A stretch of DNA of 35,816 bases from an uncultured Ruminococcus sp. (GTDB lineage Bacteria > Bacillota > Clostridia > Oscillospirales > CAG-272), in the NCBI GenBank assembly GCA_902779285.1, contig CACZAZ010000019.1, positions 1-35,816 of the forward strand, given 5' to 3'. Below, one piece after another: positions 30,426 through 35,816 of the stretch. Numbering within the stretch: the stretch's first letter is position 1; every line of letters starts with the position of its first letter. The notes beneath the pieces are model-generated. The model was not told where the DNA came from. It did no database searches and worked only from the letters and a program-made list of their open reading frames with translations. The position numbers were made by a program, and so were the translations under genes.

Positions 30426-31304
30426 ATGCAAGCGAAAACCAAAGGATTGCTGGTCAATCTGCTGCTCTACGCCGCCGCGTTCGCCGTAGGCGCGATCCCC
30501 TTTTCCCTGATCGACGATCTTCTGCTCGCGGAGGCGGTCTTTACCGCGGCGGCGACGATGGTGATCTTCATCGTCACGTGCTTTATCCCCGACACCTCGC
30601 TCTACGACCCGTATTGGAGCGTCGCGCCGGTCGTGATGCTGCTGCTCGCGATGGTGAAGTACCGTCTGTTCTCCCCGAACGCGATCCTGTTCTTTACCTG
30701 CGTTTGCCTCTGGGCGATCCGTCTGACCGGGAACTGGGCGCTGACCTACAAGGGGCTGTGCCGCGAGGATTGGCGCTACCGGCAATTCCGCGAGAAGTGC
30801 TCCCCCGTCGGATTCTTCTTCATCAATTTCGCGGGGCTGCAGTTTATCCCGACGATCGTTGTGTATCTGGGTCTTGTCGGGGGCTTCGGCGTTCTTCGGA
30901 CCGGGGGGTTCGATCCGCGGCTCCTCATAGGATTATTCGTGATGCTGACCGGGGTAGCGCTGGAACTCGTTTCCGACCGGGCGATCCACCGTTTTCTCCG
31001 GGAACACGCGGGCGAGGGGCGCACCTGCGACGCGTCGGTCTGGCGCTGGTCGCGGCACCCGAACTACCTCGGGGAGTTGACCTTCTGGCTCGGCGTTTTC
31101 CTCTGCTATCTTCTCACCGGGGCGGGCAAATGGTATCTCGGACTCGGGTTCCTCTCGATCTTCGCTCTGTTCCTTTTCGTTTCGATCCCGATGATGGAAA
31201 AACACAATCTCGAGCGCCGCGCCGATTACGAGGCGTACCGGGCAAGGACCTCGGTTTTGATCCCGCTCCCGCCGAAAAAGGAGAATCGCAACACAGATGA
31301 GTAA
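30426..31304 (+). CDS. DUF1295 membrane protein (steroid 5-alpha-reductase-like)
   Basis: A 292-residue integral membrane protein with about seven helices. PDTSLYDPYWSVAPVVM and IRLTGNWALTYKGLCREDWR are DUF1295 hallmarks; WRWSRHPNYLGELTFWLGVF is the NADPH-binding signature shared with isoprenylcysteine methyltransferases and sterol reductases; MMEKHNLERRADYEAYRART closes the family. Likely a membrane redox or alkyl-modifying enzyme with unknown substrate. It overlaps mnmA by eight bases. Confidence 0.88.
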   Translation: MQAKTKGLLVNLLLYAAAFAVGAIPFSLIDDLLLAEAVFTAAATMVIFIVTCFIPDTSLYDPYWSVAPVVMLLLAMVKYRLFSPNAILFFTCVCLWAIRLTGNWALTYKGLCREDWRYRQFREKCSPVGFFFINFAGLQFIPTIVVYLGLVGGFGVLRTGGFDPRLLIGLFVMLTGVALELVSDRAIHRFLREHAGEGRTCDASVWRWSRHPNYLGELTFWLGVFLCYLLTGAGKWYLGLGFLSIFALFLFVSIPMMEKHNLERRADYEAYRARTSVLIPLPPKKENRNTDE

Positions 31305-32358
31305 AGCAAAAGTTCTCGTCGCCATGAGCGGCGGGGTGGACAGTTCGGTCGCGGCGTACCTGCTCGCGCAAAGCGGGTACGACTGCGTCGGCTGCACGAT
31401 GAAACTCTGCCCCGACGACCTCTCCCACGACGGCGGCTGCTGCACCGTCGACGACGCGGAGGACGCGCGGAGCGTGGCGCGGCGGGTGGGGATCCCGTTC
31501 CACGTCTTCAATATGACGGACGAATTCAGGCGCGAGGTGATCGACCGCTTTGTTTCGCGGTACCTCGCGGGACGGACGCCGAATCCCTGCGTAGACTGCA
31601 ATAAGACCATGAAGTTCGGCTTGCTCCGCCGTCGGGGGGAGGAACTCGGTTACGACGCCCTGGCGACGGGACACTACGCGAGGATCGAATACCGCGACGG
31701 ACGACGGGCGCTTTGCAAGGCGCGCGACCCCTCGAAGGATCAGAGTTACGTCCTCTACCACCTGACGCAAAAGGAACTTGCGAAGACCCTCTTCCCTCTC
31801 GGAGACCTCACCAAAGAAGAAGCGCGGAAGATCGCCGCCGAAAACGGATTTCTGAACGCCGCCAAACCCGACAGTCAGGATATCTGTTTCGTCCCCGACG
31901 GGGATTACGCCGCGGTGATCGCGCGCTATACCGGCAAAAGCGAGCCCGAGGGCGATTTTATTCTCCCGGACGGGCGGGTGATCGGGCGGCACAAGGGCAT
32001 CAGCCGCTACACCGTCGGACAGCGCCGGGGGCTCGGGATCGCGTACTCCGAGCCGCTCTACGTCAAGCGGATCCTGGTCGCGGAGAACAAGGTGCTGCTT
32101 GGACGGGACGAGGATCTTTACGAATCGTCCTGCGGCGTTGCGGACGTCAACTGGATCGCGGGCGAAACTCCGGCGGGACCGATCCGCTGCGCCGTCAAGA
32201 TCCGCTACCGCCAGACCGAGCAGCCGGCGACCGTCACCCCGCTTGAAGGGGGGCGCGCCCGCGTCGAGTTTGACCGTCCGCAGCGCGCGATCACGCCGGG
32301 ACAGTCCGCCGTCTTCTACGACGGAGACGAGGTCATAGGCGGCGGAGAGATCGAATAA
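31297..32358 (+). CDS. mnmA: tRNA 2-thiouridine synthase
   Basis: A 353-residue enzyme that thiolates U34 of Lys, Glu and Gln tRNAs. The PP-loop VAMSGGVDSSVAAYLL binds ATP. The catalytic cysteines are in TPNPCVDCNKTMKFG and DSQDICFVPDGDY. ATGHYARIE, DQSYVLYHL and GISRYTVGQRRGLGIA are family blocks, and the C-terminal beta-barrel is complete. Overlaps the DUF1295 gene upstream. A cysteine-rich stretch DGGCCTVDDAEDAR near the N-terminus is typical of Clostridia members. Confidence 0.96.
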   Translation: MSKAKVLVAMSGGVDSSVAAYLLAQSGYDCVGCTMKLCPDDLSHDGGCCTVDDAEDARSVARRVGIPFHVFNMTDEFRREVIDRFVSRYLAGRTPNPCVDCNKTMKFGLLRRRGEELGYDALATGHYARIEYRDGRRALCKARDPSKDQSYVLYHLTQKELAKTLFPLGDLTKEEARKIAAENGFLNAAKPDSQDICFVPDGDYAAVIARYTGKSEPEGDFILPDGRVIGRHKGISRYTVGQRRGLGIAYSEPLYVKRILVAENKVLLGRDEDLYESSCGVADVNWIAGETPAGPIRCAVKIRYRQTEQPATVTPLEGGRARVEFDRPQRAITPGQSAVFYDGDEVIGGGEIE

Positions 32359-32381
32359 TCAACCTATCGAGGGAGCAAAAT

Positions 32382-33266
32382 ATGGGATTTGATCCGAAAA
32401 CCGACAAATACCCCTACCCGAAAGAGACCGACCGGCACTACATCATCCTGAAAAAGAACGACGGCGCGGTCTTCGACGCGAATTATCCCTACGTCGACCG
32501 TTCGCCCGGTTTCCGCTTCAAGCGGTTCTGGATGCGGGTGGGGCTGTTCCTTCTCGCGTTTCCCGTCGCGAAGATCCGTCTGGGGCTGCGCGTCAAGGGG
32601 CGGAAGAATCTGAAAAAGCACAAGGAACTGCTCGCGGGCGGGGCGCTCTCCTGCTCCAACCACGTCCATTTCTGGGACTATATCGCCGTGATGTACGCCC
32701 TCCGTCCGCGCCGCACCGACGTTCTGGTCTGGGCGGAGAACGTGCGGGGCGAGAACAAGAAACTGATCCGTATGGTCGGCGGGATCCCGATCCCCGACAG
32801 CGGCGTGCGCGCCACCGCCGCGTGTATGAAGGCGACGAAAGAGTATCTTGACGGCGGGTGGCTGCACGTCTACGCCGAGGGAAGTATGTGGGAGTATTAC
32901 CGCCCCGTCCGTCCGTTCAAACCGGGGATCGGCTACCTTGCCTGCCGGACCGGGAAACCGATCGTGCCGATGGCGTTTACCTACCGGAAACCGGGGTGGA
33001 TAAGGCGCAAACTGTTCCGACAGATCGCGCTGCTCGATCTGACGATCGGAGAGCCGCTTTTGCCCGACGAGACGCTGGATATGAAGGAGCGCGAGACCGA
33101 CCTCGTCAAGCGATGTCACGAAGAGGTCTGCCGGCTCGCCGCTCTCACGCCGGAGGAAAATCTCTATCCCCCGATCTTCGACCGCTCGGAGCGGGTGGAC
33201 TACTATACCGACGTCTACGGAAAAGACTACGGGAAGAAAGCGAAAGGAAAAGGCGGCGATGGATAA
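32382..33266 (+). CDS. plsC: 1-acyl-glycerol-3-phosphate acyltransferase-like protein
   Basis: A 294-residue PlsC-superfamily acyltransferase of phospholipid synthesis. The catalytic HxxxxD motif is CSNHVHFWDYIAV; the substrate motif is YAEGSMWEYYRP in place of FPEGTRS; RTGKPIVPMAFTYR is motif IV. One hydrophobic segment near residue 50 (VGLFLLAFPVAKI) may anchor it. The long polar N-terminus and the C-terminal YYTDVYGKDYGKKAKGKG tail are extra relative to short PlsC. The GSM variation leaves the exact acyl acceptor open. Confidence 0.82.
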   Translation: MGFDPKTDKYPYPKETDRHYIILKKNDGAVFDANYPYVDRSPGFRFKRFWMRVGLFLLAFPVAKIRLGLRVKGRKNLKKHKELLAGGALSCSNHVHFWDYIAVMYALRPRRTDVLVWAENVRGENKKLIRMVGGIPIPDSGVRATAACMKATKEYLDGGWLHVYAEGSMWEYYRPVRPFKPGIGYLACRTGKPIVPMAFTYRKPGWIRRKLFRQIALLDLTIGEPLLPDETLDMKERETDLVKRCHEEVCRLAALTPEENLYPPIFDRSERVDYYTDVYGKDYGKKAKGKGGDG

Positions 33267-33370
33267 TCAAAGACCGGCGGGCGACGCTCGACGCCATCGC
33301 GGAGTCGATCCGGGAGGCGTTCCCCGAGTATACCGTCCGCATCACGCCGGACGTCGACGTTTCCGATTAA
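33259..33370 (+). pseudogene. small conserved-looking fragment with apparent one-base frameshift
   Basis: ATG 33259, overlapping the plsC stop, gives MDNQR. The adjoining frame from about 33271 reads RRATLDAIAESIREAFPEY and ends TVRITPDVDVSD before a stop. Removing one C in AGACCGG would fuse them into a 36-residue peptide. The peptide resembles the end of a cation-transporter dimerisation domain, a weak impression. It may be a gene remnant or a real microprotein hit by an indel. Confidence 0.4.
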
Positions 33371-33417
33371 AACGGTAAAAATCAAGACCGCCCCCCGGGG
33401 CGAAAAGGAGATATCAC

Positions 33418-33930
33418 ATGGACCTGATCCCGAGTTTTCAAGTCGATCACACCCGGATCCTGCCGGGGATCTACGAATCGCGCGTCGATACGGTCGCGGG
33501 CGGTTTCGTCACCACCTTCGACGTGCGGATGAAACGCCCCAACGCCGAGCCGGCGATCCACCCCAACGCGATGCACACGATCGAACATATCGTCGCGACC
33601 CGCCTCCGGAACGACCCCGAGTGGAAAGACAGGATCGTCTACTGGGGTCCGATGGGCTGCCTCACCGGATTCTACCTGATCGTGAAGGGTCGTCCCTCGG
33701 CGGAGGAACTCTGCCCGGTCCTCATCCGCGCGTTCGACTACTGCGCCGCGTTCGAGGGACCCGTCCCCGGCGCGACCCCGGAGGGGTGCGGCAACTACCT
33801 GCTCCACGATCTCAATATGGCGAAATATGAGTCCAAGCGCTACGCCGAACTGCTCCGGGTCTCCCCCTGCTTCGAGTACCCCAAAGCCGAGCGCGCGAAG
33901 GTCGACGGTATGACCTTCTTCGATTCGTGA
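33418..33930 (+). CDS. luxS: S-ribosylhomocysteine lyase
   Basis: A 170-residue enzyme that splits S-ribosylhomocysteine into homocysteine and the autoinducer-2 precursor. All key residues are visible: MHTIEHIVA (metal-binding HxxEH), WGPMGCLTGFYL (catalytic Cys), and EGCGNYLLHDL containing the third ligand region. ATG 33418 follows AAAGGAG. Length is standard. Part of the activated methyl cycle; no Pfs gene is nearby. Confidence 0.97.
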   Translation: MDLIPSFQVDHTRILPGIYESRVDTVAGGFVTTFDVRMKRPNAEPAIHPNAMHTIEHIVATRLRNDPEWKDRIVYWGPMGCLTGFYLIVKGRPSAEELCPVLIRAFDYCAAFEGPVPGATPEGCGNYLLHDLNMAKYESKRYAELLRVSPCFEYPKAERAKVDGMTFFDS

Positions 33931-33956
33931 GAACCTCTCGGAAAGGAACCTGACCC

Positions 33957-34538
33957 TTGAAAAAGTATCTTTTGGTTTTCCTGATCTCGATGATCCCGAT
34001 CGTCGAACTGCGCGGAGCGATCCCCTACGCCGCGGCGAAGGGGCTGCCCTTCGGGTGGACGTACGCGCTGACGGTCGTGGGGAATATGATCCCCGTGCCG
34101 TTCATTCTGCTCCTGATCCCCGTCCTGTTCGCCTTTATGCGGCGGCATCACATCCTCGTCGGATTGGTGGATTGGCTGGAACGCAAGGCGCAAAAGGGCG
34201 CGAAAAAGATGGCGAAACGCGCCGGAACGGGCGAAGCCGCGAAAACCGTCGCGCCGCAAACCGAGACCGTCGACCCGACCGCGGTTGAAACCGAGGCAGC
34301 AAAGACCCCACAAGAAAACAAAGCCGTCGGGACGCTCGCGTTTCTCGGGCTGTACCTGTTCGTCGCGATCCCCCTCCCCGGCACGGGGGCGTGGACCGGG
34401 TCGCTCGTCGCCGCGCTCTTCGGGATGAAGAAGTGGCGGGCGCTGCTCGCGGTGTTCCTCGGCGTTCTGACGGCGGGGGTGATCATGACGCTGGCGTCCT
34501 ACGGGATCGTCTCGGCGTTCAAAATCTTCGCAAAATAA
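33957..34538 (+). CDS. COG2426 small multidrug-export-like membrane protein
   Basis: A 193-residue protein starting at TTG 33957 (GGAAAGGAA upstream). It opens KKYLLVFLISMIPIVELRGAIPYAAAKGLP, the diagnostic COG2426 segment. AIPLPGTGAWTGSLVAALFGM is the second conserved block. Three to four helices are predicted. Between them, residues ~70-120 are a charged, Lys/Ala/Thr/Glu-rich loop (ETVDPTAVETEAAKTPQENK) that looks disordered. The family name is historical; export activity is not established. Confidence 0.85.
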   Translation: MKKYLLVFLISMIPIVELRGAIPYAAAKGLPFGWTYALTVVGNMIPVPFILLLIPVLFAFMRRHHILVGLVDWLERKAQKGAKKMAKRAGTGEAAKTVAPQTETVDPTAVETEAAKTPQENKAVGTLAFLGLYLFVAIPLPGTGAWTGSLVAALFGMKKWRALLAVFLGVLTAGVIMTLASYGIVSAFKIFAK

Positions 34539-34584
34539 GGACCGTCGTATTCCGGCGATCCGTGAACTTTTTTCGGTTATCCTC

Positions 34585-34613
34585 TTGACAAAAACGACCG
34601 AAAGTGCTATACT
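34585..34613 (+). promoter_or_regulatory. promoter of the TPP riboswitch-thiT unit
   Basis: TTGACA (34585-34590), 17-nt spacer, TATACT (34608-34613), about 26 nt before the riboswitch. Confidence 0.85.
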
Positions 34614-34638
34614 ACCGCACGAACCGAAACAGAATACA

Positions 34639-34729
34639 GATCAGGGGTGCCTACGGGAAATTTCCCGCGGCTGAGACGGAGAGATCCGAACCCTTCACCT
34701 GATACGGATAATGCCGTCGTAGGGAGATC
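34639..34729 (+). promoter_or_regulatory. TPP (THI-element) riboswitch
   Basis: Contains the invariant blocks in order: TCAGGGGTGCC, GGCTGAGA, GAACCCTTCACCTGATACGG, ATAATGCCGTCGTAGGGA. GATC arms close P1. It senses thiamine pyrophosphate and switches off the downstream transporter when TPP is plentiful. Confidence 0.96.
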
Positions 34730-34741
34730 GTTTGAACGACT

Positions 34742-34775
34742 ACCGCACGGGTGTATCCTGTGCGGTATCTTTTAT
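34742..34775 (+). terminator. riboswitch expression-platform terminator
   Basis: ACCGCACGGG / CCTGTGCGGT form a ten-pair stem (one G-T) with loop TGTAT, followed by ATCTTTTAT. It lies between the aptamer and the thiT ribosome binding site, implying control by premature transcription termination. Confidence 0.85.
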
Positions 34776-34794
34776 ATCCGAAAGGAAAGAAACA

Positions 34795-35718
34795 ATGCAA
34801 GTCAGTCAATCCAAAAACACACTCTTCGTCCGTCGGCTCGTCGAAAGCGCGGTCATGGTCGCGCTCGCGGTCGTTCTGAGCCTGATCAAGCTCGCGGAAC
34901 TGCCCTACGGGGGCTCGGTCACCTGCGCCTCGATGCTCCCGATCCTGATCGTCGCGTACCGCAACGGTCCCCTGTGGGGGCTGGGATCCGGGCTGGTCTT
35001 CTCGGTCGTGCAGCTGCTCACCGGGCTCTCGGTGTTCAGTTGGGTCACGGGATGGCGGTCGGTGATCGCCGTCGCCCTGCTCGATTACATCCTTGCCTTC
35101 CTCGTCTCCGGGCTGGGCGGCATCTTTCGTAAACAGGGCAGATCGCAGGAAACGGCGCTGATCTTCGGGGCGCTGCTGGTCTCGGGGCTCCGCTTCGTCT
35201 TTCATTTTCTGTCGGGCGTGACGGTCTGGCGCGACATTTCGATCCCCGGCGGCGCCGCCGTTATTTACTCGCTCGTCTATAACGCGACGTATATGATCCC
35301 CGAAACCATCGTTCTCTTGATTGCGACGCTCTACATCGGGTCGATCCTCGATTTTTCCTACGATATTCCCCGTCGCTTCCCCTCCGAGGCGGTGCGCAAA
35401 ACCTCTCATTCGGTCCTCTCGTTCGCGATCCGGCTGGTGACGGTCGGCGCCCTGATGTTCGACGTGGCTGCGATCGCCGCGCATCTGCAGGACGCCGATA
35501 CCGGAAAGTTCACCTTCTCGCATCTTGGCGAGGTGGCGTGGAGCACCGTTTCGGTCGTCTCGATCGTCGCGCTGGTTCTCTGCGCGGTCTATTTCCTCTT
35601 TATCGACGGTATTTTGAGAGAGAAGAGATACGTCGTCCGGGTCGCGGAAGAAGAGGCGCGGATCAAGACGGAAGCCGCGAAGATCGCGGAAGAAGCAAAC
35701 AAGCAGGACCCCACTTGA
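34795..35718 (+). CDS. thiT: thiamine ECF transporter S component with C-terminal extension
   Basis: A 307-residue membrane protein. Residues 1-~200 are ThiT: YGGSVTCASMLPILIVAYRN, GLGSGLVFSVVQLLTGLS, FHFLSGVTVWRD and SLVYNATYMIPE are the thiamine-binding blocks. It captures thiamine and hands it to the shared ECF module, not encoded here. Usual members are ~190 residues. This one adds ~105 residues with two more helices (AIRLVTVGALMFDVAAIAA, VVSIVALVLCAVYFLFI) and a charged helical tail (VRVAEEEARIKTEAAKIAEE). ATG 34795 has AAAGGAAAG upstream. The riboswitch confirms the thiamine role. Confidence 0.93.
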   Translation: MQVSQSKNTLFVRRLVESAVMVALAVVLSLIKLAELPYGGSVTCASMLPILIVAYRNGPLWGLGSGLVFSVVQLLTGLSVFSWVTGWRSVIAVALLDYILAFLVSGLGGIFRKQGRSQETALIFGALLVSGLRFVFHFLSGVTVWRDISIPGGAAVIYSLVYNATYMIPETIVLLIATLYIGSILDFSYDIPRRFPSEAVRKTSHSVLSFAIRLVTVGALMFDVAAIAAHLQDADTGKFTFSHLGEVAWSTVSVVSIVALVLCAVYFLFIDGILREKRYVVRVAEEEARIKTEAAKIAEEANKQDPT

Positions 35719-35754
35719 CAGAACGGTTTTAAGCGGCGCGGATAGATGACCGCG

Positions 35755-35770
35755 GCGTAGTTTACTACGC
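35755..35770. other. small hairpin downstream of thiT
   Basis: GCGTAG-TTTA-CTACGC, perfect 6-bp stem, no T-run. The rest of 35719-35816 shows no feature. Confidence 0.45.
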
Positions 35771-35816
35771 TCAGGACCCGGCTTACAAACCCGATAACAT
35801 TTTTACAACAAGAGAG

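Overview
The window looks like a chromosomal contig from a GC-rich, uncultured gut-type Clostridia (Firmicutes). Reasons: Gram-positive Shine-Dalgarno sequences (AAAGGAG), consensus TTGACA-17-TATAAT promoters, a split ThrE exporter (DUF1212 plus DUF3815), LuxS, ThiT under a TPP riboswitch, a COG1313 radical SAM protein, and the CACCTCAT...CTTGGAA palindromic repeat that I associate with genomes of this kind. The lineage is inferred from gene content only; no rRNA or tRNA gene is visible.

Layout. 1-2.1 kb: end of an L-rhamnose isomerase gene overlapping manA (sugar isomerases). 2.1-4.2 kb (-): ThrE halves and an RNase III-like protein in one overlapping operon. 4.4-5.7 kb: an XRE regulator divergent from a perfect promoter whose spacer holds AGGTTA operators; that promoter drives an unannotated 43-residue His/Cys-rich membrane microprotein (TTG start) and a PASTA/DUF4839-like lipoprotein. 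5.8-7.6 kb (-): three tandem 4-TM proteins, one apparently broken near its 5' end. 7.7-9.3 kb (-): EEP-fold phosphatase/nuclease and pyridoxamine kinase. 9.5-14.3 kb (+): radical SAM protein, DUF559 endonuclease-like protein, HExxH lipoprotein peptidase and RlmD. 14.2-27.3 kb: an accessory zone of single small genes (membrane proteins, APH-like kinase, NUDIX, methyltransferase, two diguanylate cyclases, flavoprotein, four-helix-bundle protein, Fe-alcohol dehydrogenase, eight-zinc-ribbon nuclease, GNAT) set among hairpin-linker repeat arrays. 27.3-30.4 kb: an AT-richer, very large metallophosphoesterase gene split by a frameshift. 30.4-35.7 kb: a compact core run (DUF1295, mnmA, plsC, luxS, COG2426 membrane protein, TPP riboswitch and thiT).

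The most unusual structure is in 10.8-25.4 kb. Arrays of short GC-rich stem-loops joined by a constant 7-9-nt linker recur between genes. The linker differs from array to array but mostly fits RTGAWKT. In three places a single accessory gene sits between two copies of the end of a neighbouring core gene (rlmD 3' end, alcohol dehydrogenase 3' end, methyltransferase 5' end). This suggests repeated capture of one-gene cargo by recombination at gene ends.
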